Under the pieces are notes generated by a model that did no database searches, was not told the DNA's origin, and saw nothing but the letters and a program-made list of their open reading frames with translations. Shown here piece after piece: positions 35,301 through 44,028 of a DNA stretch of 64,000 nt. The position numbers were made by a program, and so were the translations under genes. This DNA comes from Halomonas cupida (lineage in GTDB: Bacteria; Pseudomonadota; Gammaproteobacteria; Pseudomonadales; Halomonadaceae), in assembly GCF_900142755.1 (NCBI RefSeq), contig NZ_FRCA01000007.1, positions 124,001 to 188,000 on the forward strand. Direction: 5' to 3'. How positions within the stretch are numbered: position 1 is the first letter of the stretch; each line of letters opens with the position of its first letter.

Positions 35301-37682
35301 GCTGAGTTCACGCTCCACCGGCCGACCCGATCCCTCACGAATCTGCATATTGAGGGTCAACGCCTCCACCTGACCGGCGGCGGTACTCGGCGGTACCGGC
35401 AAGGTTACCAGCGCCTGGCCTTCGTCATCGGTGGTCAACCCCGCGGACAACAGGGCGGAGGCGCTCTGGTCCTCTCCCGCCGGAATGCCGAAGCGATAGC
35501 CGGGATAGTCGCTCAGCTCTGCCACCGGCCGACGGGTCACCTTGCCGGAGATGGTCAGGTTGGCGCCGGGCGCACCGTAGAGATAGCGCGCATTGACCTC
35601 CACCTCGGTGGGCTCGGTGTGGCTGACTTGCTGTTGGCGACTGGTGAGGTCGAAGTCGACGCGTTCCGGCACGAAGTCTTCCACCAGAAAGCTCACCTCG
35701 CCCAGTGCCTCGGCGTCAGGATCGGCATGGAAGCGCAGTCGCCACAGGCCGTGCATGGCGCTGGTATCGAGACCCAGTTGCCCTACCCGGCCTCCGGCGC
35801 CCTGATCGTTCAGTGTCTGTCTCGAATGCTCCTTGCCATCCGGGCGCAGGGCAATCATGGTCAGCGGCATATCCGGGATGGCGCGGCTTTCGATGTCACG
35901 CACCAATACTGTCGCGAACACACTGGCACCCGGACGATAGATTCCCCGCTCGGTGGTGGCAAAGACATTGACGGTTTGCGGTGCAGGATGCCCGGCCACG
36001 CCGCGGTCACTGAGATCGAACCCTGCGTCTCGCAGATTGATGAAGTTGAAGTCCGTTTCACCGGCATTGATCGCCGTCAGCAGCGCAGGACGATCACCAC
36101 CGCGACCGGACAGCCATTGGGGAGCAATATGGGCGTATCCCTGATCATTGACCTCGACGCGGTGCAAGACCTGGTTGTTGCGGGCGATCAGTTGAACCTC
36201 GCCATCGGCCAGTACACTACCGTCACTGAAGCGATTGACGAAAACGTGCAGACCATCAGGCCCGGAGAAAGTAGTCAGGGAGGTATCCGATACCAGAAAC
36301 CACTGGGTGGCGGACTGATAGCTGTTGTCTTCCGGAACACGTGCGGTGATCGCATAGATACCGGGTTCGAGCACTTCCAGGGCGGTGTCGATATCGAGCA
36401 GTGAGACGGTGTCCTGGTTAAGCTCACTGGCCACCCGGGCATCGCCTTCCCAGACCAGGCTGCCTTCTTCGCTGGCCAGCGCCGAGGCATTGTAGCGATC
36501 CAACGGATTGAGCCACTCACCACCGCGGAGCAGCCCGGTCAGGCCACGATCACCGACATGATAGATGCTCAGTTCGACATGCTCGGTGTTGACCGCGGTG
36601 ATCGGAATCTGATGGTTACGCCCTTGAGGCAGCACATAGCCACGGCCACTGAAACGTACGCTGGGGGAGCGGTCCGGCATCACCAGCTCGAAGGACTGCT
36701 CACGGGCCATGACCTCACCCGAGGCTGCCGGCAATCCCTGACGCAACACGATATGGTATTCGCCACCATGTTCCAGGCCCGCGATACACAGCCGCTTGCC
36801 CTCGGCGCTGACATCCACGTCGACGCCATTGGTCCGCACCCCGTCGTTGGCCCTCACATAGTCACCGTAAAGAAAGCCATCCTCACGCAACGGCTCGGAA
36901 AACTCGGCACAGAAGCGCGGCGCACTGCTCTCCGCCTCGGCTCGGGTATCCATGACCCTCGGGCCAAAGGTCAGCAGGGCCTTCTCAAGACGCTGGCGAT
37001 TGCCGCTCAACTCGGCGAGGAGGCGATGCGCCGCGAGAATATCCGGGCCGCGATCCGGGTCTTCCTCGAGCTGCTCGACAATCTTCTCCAACACCGGAAG
37101 CTGCTCGCTGTGCTCGTCGGCACGCAGCCAAGCGTTGATGAGAAAGGCAGGCTCCGCGTAACCCCAACGATCGAGGAACTTCGGCCTCCCGTCGGAATGT
37201 TGGGCGCGACGCATCAGCGCCAGCCAGGCACCGGGCTGATTGCCGCGTACCGCCTCATCAAGGTAATTCCAGCTCCCCTGCACCAGCTCGAGATGTTCGT
37301 AGAGCGCCCTTGCCTGATCCTGCTCGCCCTGGTTGAAGAAGCCCAATGGTTGGCCCGCCGCATGATTTCGCAATGCTGGGTCCGTGGCTACCATGCGGCC
37401 GGACAGGGCTCCGATATGATTGACCGGCGTCGCGGCATCGGACTTCAGAAAACAGGCATCGGCGCGGCCATTGAAGGTGAAGGCACGGCAGGACGCTTCA
37501 TTGCGGCAGGCACTGGCACAGTATTCAAGATCCGTCTGGAAGATCGCCCGCAGATCATTGCCGGGCAGATCGACTCCGTCCTGATACTCGATACGCTGAG
37601 CGGGTAGAATGGCGTCATGGTCAGCGGCTTGCGCCATCCAGGGCAGCAACAGAACGAGCAGGCAGAACAGCAGTCGAGACAT
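32322..37682 (-). CDS. yfhM: Bacterial alpha-2-macroglobulin with thioester motif
   Basis: This protein of about 1786 residues starts with a type I signal peptide (RLLFCLLVLLLPWMAQA). A PAN/Apple-like cysteine-rich segment follows, then macroglobulin domains, a bait region and the thioester site GCTEQ at about residue 1345 in a TED domain. Alpha-2-macroglobulins trap proteases in the periplasm and, with PBP1C, are thought to protect and repair a breached wall. No lipobox is seen, unlike E. coli YfhM, so it may be soluble. I start at the ATG at 37682, which has GGAG nine bases upstream and gives a clean signal peptide. pbpC is coupled downstream. Confidence 0.92.
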   Translation of the reverse strand: MSRLLFCLLVLLLPWMAQAADHDAILPAQRIEYQDGVDLPGNDLRAIFQTDLEYCASACRNEASCRAFTFNGRADACFLKSDAATPVNHIGALSGRMVATDPALRNHAAGQPLGFFNQGEQDQARALYEHLELVQGSWNYLDEAVRGNQPGAWLALMRRAQHSDGRPKFLDRWGYAEPAFLINAWLRADEHSEQLPVLEKIVEQLEEDPDRGPDILAAHRLLAELSGNRQRLEKALLTFGPRVMDTRAEAESSAPRFCAEFSEPLREDGFLYGDYVRANDGVRTNGVDVDVSAEGKRLCIAGLEHGGEYHIVLRQGLPAASGEVMAREQSFELVMPDRSPSVRFSGRGYVLPQGRNHQIPITAVNTEHVELSIYHVGDRGLTGLLRGGEWLNPLDRYNASALASEEGSLVWEGDARVASELNQDTVSLLDIDTALEVLEPGIYAITARVPEDNSYQSATQWFLVSDTSLTTFSGPDGLHVFVNRFSDGSVLADGEVQLIARNNQVLHRVEVNDQGYAHIAPQWLSGRGGDRPALLTAINAGETDFNFINLRDAGFDLSDRGVAGHPAPQTVNVFATTERGIYRPGASVFATVLVRDIESRAIPDMPLTMIALRPDGKEHSRQTLNDQGAGGRVGQLGLDTSAMHGLWRLRFHADPDAEALGEVSFLVEDFVPERVDFDLTSRQQQVSHTEPTEVEVNARYLYGAPGANLTISGKVTRRPVAELSDYPGYRFGIPAGEDQSASALLSAGLTTDDEGQALVTLPVPPSTAAGQVEALTLNMQIREGSGRPVERELSLPMALDGVVIGLKPMFDRVVAEGSDAAFELVALGEGRTAQSLDEVEWTLSRISRDYQWYKVNGEWGYSAVERRSRDGHGTVAIDGEDGGRLSVPVDWGQYELELRTEVDGQPVVTRHSFWAGYYGSGGSADTPDRLNTGLDQASYQTGDELKLRLDARRSGIAEVRVLNGQLVETHHFEVDSGANELSLTVGDDWGAGAWVITSLVTPQEQADDLNPRRAIGVNWVAVDASQRTIDLAMAPAEPLKSRQDNQLRLSVEDAVEGESVYATVAVVDLGILNLTGFAVPQPEEEFFGQRRLAFEMRDLYGRLIENIPGATAALREGGDSNTPDEAPGPRREEYVTVFSGLVEVDADGEALIDLPLPAFNGTVRAMATAWSETGLGNLSEDFIVRDPVVLTAHAPSFLAPGDQAEVRVELAHAEGPVGETEVRLEGVGPVSVAGNGAQTVTLDEGEHQMLTFELTALDPGEADLTLTLETPGGEMLTQTLPLAVRYNDLPIQRRQQFPVQAGAELELPDSFVEGMAEDAALTISFGGLADFHVPAVARSLYAMAWGCTEQLISSVEPLMSARQVLPDEARDKAAERLDEVLAGVLSRQSPTGAFGDWAPESNNFWLDAYASEFLWRAAEDGLDVSPAALELAMGNLQNKVNGASYSAESRSSAAYALYVLALAGEARASDLRYFADSWLDIDGDEQRNGLEGAWLGAALNEMGDPARASRLFQTAFEVLEAESVAPYSRDYDPYASDVRDQLIAYRLALSADYPVARERVLDAIQAAADSGNSVEQASLLRVAAGQQQTPGEASANLSLSLADYLHSRSVALNPLEEDTTAAVTLSGSPTGDIAPRSSGIEISRRYYSLEGERIDVSELELNQRMLVVLTITPLATSRGQLAIEDPLPAGFQIDNPNVLSSADAEGLEWFSGGIKPTHAEFATDHFLAAVDLRDSELFELAYMVRAIRPGDFRHPAARVQDMYLPHLQANTDSGRVVIGGADEGQQ

Positions 37683-37936
37683 GGGTCGAGGCTCCATCAG
37701 CGATCACCCCAAATCTAGACCATTGAATGCCTCTGTGTGGGACGGATGTCAGACCTCAAGGCTGGGGTTCAAGACTGGGGTTACAGACCAGGGTTCAAGA
37801 ACAGGACTCCAGACCAGAGCTCAAGCACTGAGCCCTCTCCAGGGCCCCCGGCTCACCAGGATCTGAGCGAATTCAACTGGGGATCGAGCCAACCCTGGTT
37901 TATCGGTCACTGCCCCTAACCCGCCAGTGGTCAGAG

Positions 37937-38311
37937 TCATGCGGTTGAGGCTGCTGGGGGACGCTGATCCAGGCTCCTGAGGTATCCCGATATTATTTTC
38001 CGGCTTTCCTTCAAGTTGAGTATTTTCTGATCCAGTTTCTCAACTTCCTTATGCAGGGTTTCACTGACTTCCAGGCAAGGATCAAAGATCGGCTGATCAT
38101 CCAATATGCAAGGTAATAGAATGCGGATGGATTCCAGCTTCAGGCCAGCAGTGCTGAGCATGACAATACGCTTGGCCACCAACACTGAGTGTTCATCGAA
38201 ATCGCGATAGCCCGACTCTGTTCTGGCGGGTGTCAGGAGACCTTCCTGCTCGTAGTAACGCAGCATACGTTCGCTAATGCCCAGATGGTGTGCCAGCTCT
38301 CCAATTCTCAT
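37937..38311 (-). CDS. MerR-family regulator
   Basis: This small 124-residue MerR protein has the helix-turn-helix MRIGELAHHLGISERMLRYYEQEGLL, the wing with SGYRDFDE, and a C-terminal coiled coil of about 40 residues. A single cysteine in PCILDDQ and another in DPCLEVSE are present, but no metal-binding loop is evident. It is divergent from a short-chain dehydrogenase, with a MerR-type dyad promoter between them, so it likely activates that gene in response to a small molecule. Confidence 0.9.
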   Translation of the reverse strand: MRIGELAHHLGISERMLRYYEQEGLLTPARTESGYRDFDEHSVLVAKRIVMLSTAGLKLESIRILLPCILDDQPIFDPCLEVSETLHKEVEKLDQKILNLKESRKIISGYLRSLDQRPPAASTA

Positions 38312-38335
38312 GAATGCTTCCTGTTGACTGATGCA

Positions 38336-38367
38336 TTGACCTTGACAGCGCTGTCATAGTTTAGCAT
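38336..38367 (+). promoter_or_regulatory. MerR-type promoter with dyad for the SDR gene
   Basis: TTGACC (38336-38341) is followed 19-20 bases later by TTAGCA or TAGCAT (38361-38367). Between them lies the perfect palindrome TGACAGCGCTGTCA (38343-38356). The long spacer and dyad are as expected for MerR-family activation. Confidence 0.7.
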
Positions 38368-38408
38368 GCCCTCGTGGATTGAATATCCCATCCAATGAGG
38401 AGATGAAC

Positions 38409-39182
38409 ATGTCACGCAAGGCATTCAGTTTGGACGGAAAGGTCGCTATCGTCACCGGCGCAGGCCGCGGGCTTGGTAAAGCCATCGCTCTTGGACTGGC
38501 CTCTGCTGGGGCTAAAGTCCTACTGGGCTCCAGGAACCCTGAACACCTATCTGATACTGCGACGGCAATTGCAAATTCGGGCGGAACCGCTTTATGTGCA
38601 TCCGTTGATATCTCGGACCCTGCTTCATGCACCGCACTGGTGGCGAAAGCAGAGGAAGAGTTTGGGCAGTTGGATATTCTGGTGTGTAATGCAGCCACCA
38701 ATATCCAAGGGCCTGCGGCAGACATGACGCCCTCGGACTGGTGCCGGGTCATCGGCACCGAAATGTCGGGTTGTTTTTACTTGAGCCAGGCGGCTTATAG
38801 GCTGATGGCCAGACAAGGGCGTGGATCGATCATCATGATCTCTGCCAACTCCAGCTCTGTTGGTTATACCGACCTGATCGGTGTGGCTACAGCAAAAGGA
38901 GGTGTCGATATGATGGCGCGTAATCTTGCCGTTGAGTGGGGAAGTGACGGCATCAGAGTCAATACGATCAATCCTGGCTGGACTGAACACGTTCCCGAGG
39001 ATGGGGCTGACGTCGCCGCAGGAGACGGTGATCTAGATGATGACATTCGGGCCACTACACCGCTGGAACGTCGAGGGCGTGTGGAGGAGTTTGCCAATCC
39101 AGCCATCTTCCTGGCCAGTGATGCCTCAAGCTATATCACCGGACACAATCTGGTTGTCGACGGAGGCTACTCGGTGAAGTGA
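38409..39182 (+). CDS. SDR-family dehydrogenase
   Basis: The 257-residue short-chain dehydrogenase has TGAGRGLG at residues about 17-24, NAAT at about 92, an ISANSSS strand with the catalytic Ser, and a C-terminal GHNLVVDGGYSVK ending typical of FabG-like SDRs. The usual YxxxK appears altered: the region after SSSVGYTDLIGVATAKG reads with Lys but the Tyr position is unclear. GAGGAG six bases upstream supports the ATG at 38409. Substrate unknown; probably controlled by the divergent MerR gene. Confidence 0.87.
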   Translation: MSRKAFSLDGKVAIVTGAGRGLGKAIALGLASAGAKVLLGSRNPEHLSDTATAIANSGGTALCASVDISDPASCTALVAKAEEEFGQLDILVCNAATNIQGPAADMTPSDWCRVIGTEMSGCFYLSQAAYRLMARQGRGSIIMISANSSSVGYTDLIGVATAKGGVDMMARNLAVEWGSDGIRVNTINPGWTEHVPEDGADVAAGDGDLDDDIRATTPLERRGRVEEFANPAIFLASDASSYITGHNLVVDGGYSVK

Positions 39183-39288
39183 TTTTCAGAGGCTCGCTGT
39201 TACACAGTTCTGATTCACACGCAGGTAGGTGCTGAGCACTGATATCAGTGATTGATCAGCCAGCGAAATAGCACCGTAGCAATGCAAA

Positions 39289-39319
39289 GCGCCTGCCTGA
39301 CAATGCGTCAGGCAGGCGC
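39289..39319. terminator. Hairpin terminator between convergent genes
   Basis: A 13-bp perfect stem GCGCCTGCCTGAC / GTCAGGCAGGCGC with an AATGC loop lies between the SDR stop and the convergent glycine-zipper gene. No clear T-tract follows on either strand. Confidence 0.6.
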
Positions 39320-39360
39320 TTGCGAGCTTCCAGAACAGCCCCTGATTCGTGCTGGGCCGC

Positions 39361-39927
39361 TCAGGTCCTAGTGGTCTCCTGGCCACCAACGACCACATCC
39401 CATTGTGGCTGGCCCTCTTCCAGCAACACTCGGTCGCCTTCCGGGACGCTGTCGAGGCGTGCGGTACGAGTGATGCCATCGTGATGCCAGACCACGTCGT
39501 AACCGACCGTCTGCTGCTGGGTATCCGTCACGGTCTGACAACGCTGCTCAGTGGTGGTGACGGCCTGCCCTGACTCGATGTTGCGCTGGATCTCACGACC
39601 GGCATAACCGCCGCCGAGAACCCCGGCGACCGTGGCGATCTTGCGCCCATTACCGCCGCCGATCTGGTTACCGACCACGCCGCCAATCACTGCACCAGCG
39701 GCAGTACCGAGGATGCTGTGCGGGTCGCGAGTCTGTGCCTGACGGGTCACCGGCACGCTTTCACAGACCTGACGCGGCGTCTCGACCGTCTGGGTGACCG
39801 GCGTCACCGCAGTGATATCGGCAAACTGCGGGCCTTCCGGTTGTTGCTGTACCTGCCAGGCGCCAAAGGCCATGCCACCAAGGCCAAGAACGGCCAGCGT
39901 AGAACCAATAATGATCGACTTGCTCAT
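39361..39927 (-). CDS. Glycine-zipper 2TM-domain protein
   Basis: The 188-residue protein has an N-terminal membrane or signal segment (IIIGSTLAVLGLGGMAFGAW), then a linker, then the glycine zipper ILGTAAGAVIGGVVGNQIGGGNGRKIATVAGVLGGGYAG at about residues 72-110. The C-terminal part has cysteines and aromatic residues. Glycine-zipper proteins of this kind (SlyB/PcP-like) sit in the outer membrane or periplasm. GGAGA precedes the ATG. No function can be given. Confidence 0.85.
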   Translation of the reverse strand: MSKSIIIGSTLAVLGLGGMAFGAWQVQQQPEGPQFADITAVTPVTQTVETPRQVCESVPVTRQAQTRDPHSILGTAAGAVIGGVVGNQIGGGNGRKIATVAGVLGGGYAGREIQRNIESGQAVTTTEQRCQTVTDTQQQTVGYDVVWHHDGITRTARLDSVPEGDRVLLEEGQPQWDVVVGGQETTRT

Positions 39928-40216
39928 TTTATCGTCTCCTTACCCCACCACTGACCGCACTGTTCGCAAAGAGCATCCGCAAAGGACGATCCGTAAAAGG
40001 CTTGTCCGCAGAGGGGCTCCTGTTCGAGGAATGAAGCAATTCTGGCATTGTCGAACACTGTTCGCACCATTCCAGGTGCAAGTTGCATGATCATTGTCGC
40101 GCATGTCTGCATTCAGCGACGTCAGATGTCCGTTACAAGCAACGGGTCTTCAAGCAGCACCAGGAGCCTTCCACCAGTATGGCATTGGCCACTCAGTGGT
40201 CTTCGGGTGTCATTGA

Positions 40217-40681
40217 TCATGAGAACTGAACCGATACCTCGTGGCTGAAGCTACGCGTCGTGGCCAAAGCGACCTTCTCGTCGATGAATTTGAAGAATGC
40301 TTCGATATCTTCAGCGTCATAATCCTTCAACCACATCAAGACCACCCTTTCTTCGCCACCCTCTTCATAGCGTAGACTCTTGATATTTCTATCTATATCA
40401 GCAACATCGCGAAAACTTTCGTAGGTAATGGAATACACAGGACCATCCTGCTCGAACTGAGCCTCCATATGGTCCGTGAATATCTTGATTCCTCGTTCCC
40501 CAAGCCCACGATAGATATTCAAAACCAGTAAATAAGCCACTACCAGAAATGTCACCAACAAGAATGCATTCTGGAGAAAATAAAACGCAGCAGCCGCCAC
40601 CACAACCAACAATACAAGACAAATAAAAACATTCACTTTTGATGTTTTAATTCTGTAAAACTGAACAAGCTCTTTCTCCAT
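40217..40681 (-). CDS. Two-TM hypothetical protein
   Basis: The 154-residue protein has two close hydrophobic segments (about residues 17-36 and 40-56), followed by a soluble domain with alternating charged strands. This layout resembles YcxB-like or bacterial PH-type membrane proteins, but I cannot confirm the family. The DNA is clearly more AT-rich than the flanking genes, suggesting transfer. A GGGG-type site precedes the ATG. Confidence 0.6.
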   Translation of the reverse strand: MEKELVQFYRIKTSKVNVFICLVLLVVVAAAAFYFLQNAFLLVTFLVVAYLLVLNIYRGLGERGIKIFTDHMEAQFEQDGPVYSITYESFRDVADIDRNIKSLRYEEGGEERVVLMWLKDYDAEDIEAFFKFIDEKVALATTRSFSHEVSVQFS

Positions 40682-41193
40682 TACAACCCCACCTTATCTT
40701 GACTACGCCAGCACTGAGAATTTCTGCCACCATCAGTTTCCAGTCAGGTCTGTTTTCAGAAAAACCATGGGGCGTTCGGAACAGTCCCGCCACCGACCGG
40801 CAAGCAACATGGACATGAAGTGCGCCGCGCCCTTCCCCTCGCCCCAGTGGATGATACATGGTCAGACACACAACAATTCAACACCTGATGGAATAACCGC
40901 AAGCAAGGTGCTCATGTCTGCATAATATTAGAGAGGCAATCATTACAGTGCCGCTATAAAGCCAAGGACATCAAAGCTTGATAGCGGATCGACGCAGCAT
41001 GATGGATAGACAGAAGATTGGAAAAAGGTATTCAGTAAGGTTTTATATGCACCCTACAGTACAAGTTCACCCAGGGCGAAAAACACAAAAGGCCGCCCCT
41101 CGAAAAAGAGGAGCAGCCCCGAAGAAAACCACGAAGTGCCACTACCCTGCTCGTAGCCCGAGCGCAGCGTGCTCGTCGCTCGCAGCTCGCGCC
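40682..41193. other. Intergenic region, ends in a leftward terminator
   Basis: About 510 bp hold no gene that I can support. The 40880-41060 part is AT-rich and may carry a promoter. The only clear element is the terminator at 41079-41117. Confidence 0.4.
41079..41117 (-). terminator. Terminator of the polyamine locus
   Basis: On the leftward strand GCTGCTCCTC pairs with GAGGGGCGGC (two G-T pairs), with a TTTTTC loop and the T-rich tail CTTTTGTGTTTTT. It lies 77 bases beyond the stop of the FAD oxidase gene. Confidence 0.75.
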
Positions 41194-42501
41194 TCAGATC
41201 CCCAGCTTGTCACGGGTCTCGTAATACCAGGCGCCCATTGCCGACAGCGGCACTCGCAACATGCGTCCGCCCGGGAACGGCAGGTGCGGCAGGCCGGCGA
41301 AGGCGTCGAAGCGCTCGTCACGTCCGGTCATCACCTCACTGATCAAGCGTCCCGCCAGGTGGGTGCAGGTCACACCATGGCCGGAATAGCCCTGGGCGTA
41401 GTAGACATTATCGTTGATCACCCCGAACTGCGGCAGACGGTTCAGGGTCATCAGGAAGGTACCACTCCAGGCGTAGTCAACCTTGACGTTGCTGAGCTGC
41501 GGGAAGGTCTTGAGCATCTTGGGACGAATCACGGCTTCGATATCCGCCGGATCCTCTCCGCCGTAGTTGACGCCCCCACCGTAGATCAGGCGGTTGTCAC
41601 GGGTCAGGCGATAGTAGTCGAGCAGGTAATTGCAGTCCTCGACAGCGATGTTGTTGGGCAACAGTGCCTTCGCCAGTTCTTCCTCCAGCGGCTCGGTGGT
41701 GATGATCTGGGTGCCGCAGGGCATGGACTTGCCCTCCAGCTCCGGCATCACTCCGCTCATGTAGGCGTTACCAGCGAGCACCACGCGCTCGGCCTTGACC
41801 AGACCACCTTGAGTTCTCAGCGTCACCGGCTGACCATGCTCGAGACTGGTAACCGGGCTCTGTTCGTAGATGACACCGCCCAGAGACTCCAGCGCAGCCG
41901 CCTGGCCCAACACCAGATTCAATGGATGAATGTGGCCGCCGGAATGATCGACCAGTACACCGGTATAACGATCGCTGCCGACTTCACGCTTGTAGGCCTC
42001 GCCTTCCAGCAACTCCAACTGGTCGTTACCATACCGTTCCCAGAGCGCCTTGTGCTCCTTGAGTCCGTTGAGCTGCCTGGCATTACAAGCGGCAAACAGG
42101 TTCTTCTCGCGCAGATCACACTGGATGTCGTAAGTGGCAATACGCTCGCGGATAATGCGATTGCCCTCGAAGGCCATGTCTCCCAGGGCACGGGCGGTCT
42201 CCGCGCCGTACTTGTCCTCGATGACATCCATATCGCGGCTGTAGCTGTTGACGATCTGGCCACCGTTGCGGCCCGAGGCCCCATAGCCGACACGGGCAGC
42301 TTCCAGCACCACGACCTTGAGGCCCTTCTCGGCCAGGTGCAGCGCCGAGGAAATTCCGGTGAAACCGGCACCGACAACACAGACATCGCAACTGACCTCC
42401 CCGGCCAGGGCAGGACGCTCCGGTGAGGGATTGGCCGAGGCCGCATACCAGGACCCGGCATGCTCGGTAGCAGACGCGGAACGCTTCGACGTCGCAGACA
42501 T
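41194..42501 (-). CDS. puuB: Gamma-glutamylputrescine oxidase-like FAD protein (paralogue 1)
   Basis: The 435-residue DAO-type oxidoreductase has an N-terminal Rossmann motif in DVCVVGAGFTGISSALHLAEKG and the ASGRNGGQ signature at about residue 75. A C-terminal GYSGHGVT block completes the FAD site. PuuB oxidises gamma-glutamylputrescine to the aldehyde with release of ammonia and peroxide. It is the last gene of the leftward polyamine locus, separated from potF1 by about 300 bp with a terminator, so it may have its own promoter. A paralogue heads the same locus at 49534-50850. Confidence 0.88.
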   Translation of the reverse strand: MSATSKRSASATEHAGSWYAASANPSPERPALAGEVSCDVCVVGAGFTGISSALHLAEKGLKVVVLEAARVGYGASGRNGGQIVNSYSRDMDVIEDKYGAETARALGDMAFEGNRIIRERIATYDIQCDLREKNLFAACNARQLNGLKEHKALWERYGNDQLELLEGEAYKREVGSDRYTGVLVDHSGGHIHPLNLVLGQAAALESLGGVIYEQSPVTSLEHGQPVTLRTQGGLVKAERVVLAGNAYMSGVMPELEGKSMPCGTQIITTEPLEEELAKALLPNNIAVEDCNYLLDYYRLTRDNRLIYGGGVNYGGEDPADIEAVIRPKMLKTFPQLSNVKVDYAWSGTFLMTLNRLPQFGVINDNVYYAQGYSGHGVTCTHLAGRLISEVMTGRDERFDAFAGLPHLPFPGGRMLRVPLSAMGAWYYETRDKLGI

Positions 42502-42802
42502 GGCTAACTCCGAAAATGGTTATTTTATTCAACACATATTGCCATTCTACGAGCCGGAACAGGCAAATTCCAACCCCTTCGATAGCATATAATCACCATT
42601 CCATTGATCATCGGCGAGATTCTTCCTCTCGAGTGCCTGGCGGTCTTGAGGTTCACTGCACCTGGCGTTCACAACCGCTGGGGTTTATCGCCATGACAGC
42701 TCACAGCTACGAGCACTCACCGCCATCGGGGCTTCCCAACACACAAAACGCCAGGCTCGTCAGCAACGAGCCTGGCGTCGATCCATCCATGCCAGTCGGG
42801 GC
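42502..42802. other. Intergenic region between puuB and potF paralogues
   Basis: 301 bp without a gene. It holds the terminator at 42748-42778 and an AT-rich stretch close to 42510-42540 that may be the puuB promoter. Confidence 0.4.
42748..42778 (-). terminator. Terminator after the first potF paralogue
   Basis: ACGCCAGGCTCGT pairs perfectly with ACGAGCCTGGCGT around a five-base loop; on the leftward strand TTTTGTG follows. Confidence 0.85.
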
Positions 42803-43912
42803 TCAGCGTGAACGGGCTTCCGACCACAGTTGCTGCAACAGCTCCAGTTGCTCGCCCTCCACCCCTGGTGTCAAGGAAAGACGGGCACGTGTCTCGTCAT
42901 CCGGCATCACCGGTGGCTCACGCAGCGCGGCATCCAGCATCGGTTGCGCGGCGGCGTTGGGAGACGTGTACATGTTGTAGTTGGATAGCCTGGCGGCGAC
43001 ATCCGGACGCAGCATGTACTCGATAAAGGCGCGCGCAGCCTCTGGATGCGGAGCACGAGCCGGGATGGCCATCACATCAACCCAGCGCTGGGAGCCCTCG
43101 CGGGGCACGAAGAACCCCACATTGCCATAGAGCTCAGGATCCGCAGCCTTCTTGCCGGCAACATCGCCGTTGTAGGCCACGGCAGCGTGAATCACGCCAC
43201 TTGAGATCTGATCGATACCTGCCAGCGCATCCACAAAGCCGACGAAGTTGTCCCGCTGTCGCGTTTCGATCACCACACCGGCCGCCTCGACCCATGGCTC
43301 CTGGCCGACGCAGTCAAAGCCCTTGCCCAACCAGGCGCAGATGGTGCCGAAGTTGAACTGACCATCGCCCTTGAGCATGGCAAAGGGGTACTCGCTGTTG
43401 ACCTGCGGGTCGTAGAGCAGGCCCCAGCTGGGATCGGGGTCGGGGAAGGTCTCGGTGTTGTAGACGATACCGGTGACGCCCCACTGATAGGGCACGGTAT
43501 AGCGATCCTCGGGGTCGTAGTAAGGCGCACGGAAGTCCTCGAGAATGTTCTCCGTTCCCTCCAGGCCAGCGCCCTCCCCGTTCAGCGGCTGCAACAACCC
43601 TGCCCCGATCAGACGCGCCACCATGTAATCCGACGGCATCACGATGTCGTACTGGGCATCTCCTCCAGCCGTGAGCTTGGCCATCAGCTCGGCATTGGAG
43701 TTGAAGTAATTCTGGACCACCTCGATACCGGACTCGGCCTCGAAATCCTCGATGATGCCGGGATCCATATAGTCGGTCCAGTTGAACAGATTGAGCTGGG
43801 CTTCCTCGGCGTTGGCCGTTATCGCCAGGCTGGCCAGCATCAGTCCCGACACAAACATCGAGCCAGGCTTGCGGCAGAACTCTGCCAATCCCTTTGCGCG
43901 GATCGTCTTCAT
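42803..43912 (-). CDS. potF: Polyamine ABC transporter substrate-binding protein (paralogue 1)
   Basis: The 369-residue periplasmic binding protein has a signal peptide ending in ITANA (about residue 34). It carries the PotD/PotF blocks LNLFNWTDYMDPGIIEDFE, YDIVMPSDYMVARLI and YQWGVTGIVYNTETF. It would bind putrescine or spermidine in the periplasm. AAGGAG nine bases before the ATG at 43912 decides the start. It lies within a locus that also contains a second PotF-like gene, so the two may take different ligands. Confidence 0.92.
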   Translation of the reverse strand: MKTIRAKGLAEFCRKPGSMFVSGLMLASLAITANAEEAQLNLFNWTDYMDPGIIEDFEAESGIEVVQNYFNSNAELMAKLTAGGDAQYDIVMPSDYMVARLIGAGLLQPLNGEGAGLEGTENILEDFRAPYYDPEDRYTVPYQWGVTGIVYNTETFPDPDPSWGLLYDPQVNSEYPFAMLKGDGQFNFGTICAWLGKGFDCVGQEPWVEAAGVVIETRQRDNFVGFVDALAGIDQISSGVIHAAVAYNGDVAGKKAADPELYGNVGFFVPREGSQRWVDVMAIPARAPHPEAARAFIEYMLRPDVAARLSNYNMYTSPNAAAQPMLDAALREPPVMPDDETRARLSLTPGVEGEQLELLQQLWSEARSR

Positions 43913-44028
43913 TATTGTTCTCCTTCCCTTCACAGAGAATACATCGCCGATGTCGCCCGTCAGGCAAGCCGTGGAAACTGTTCCCCGCCAGCTCCGCGGC
44001 TTGCCTGGCCCACTACTGGGCTACGGGA

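Noticed and set aside
40978..42426. 482-codon frame opposite the puuB paralogue
   Set aside because: Antisense shadow of a well-supported FAD enzyme, with no own ribosome site or motifs.
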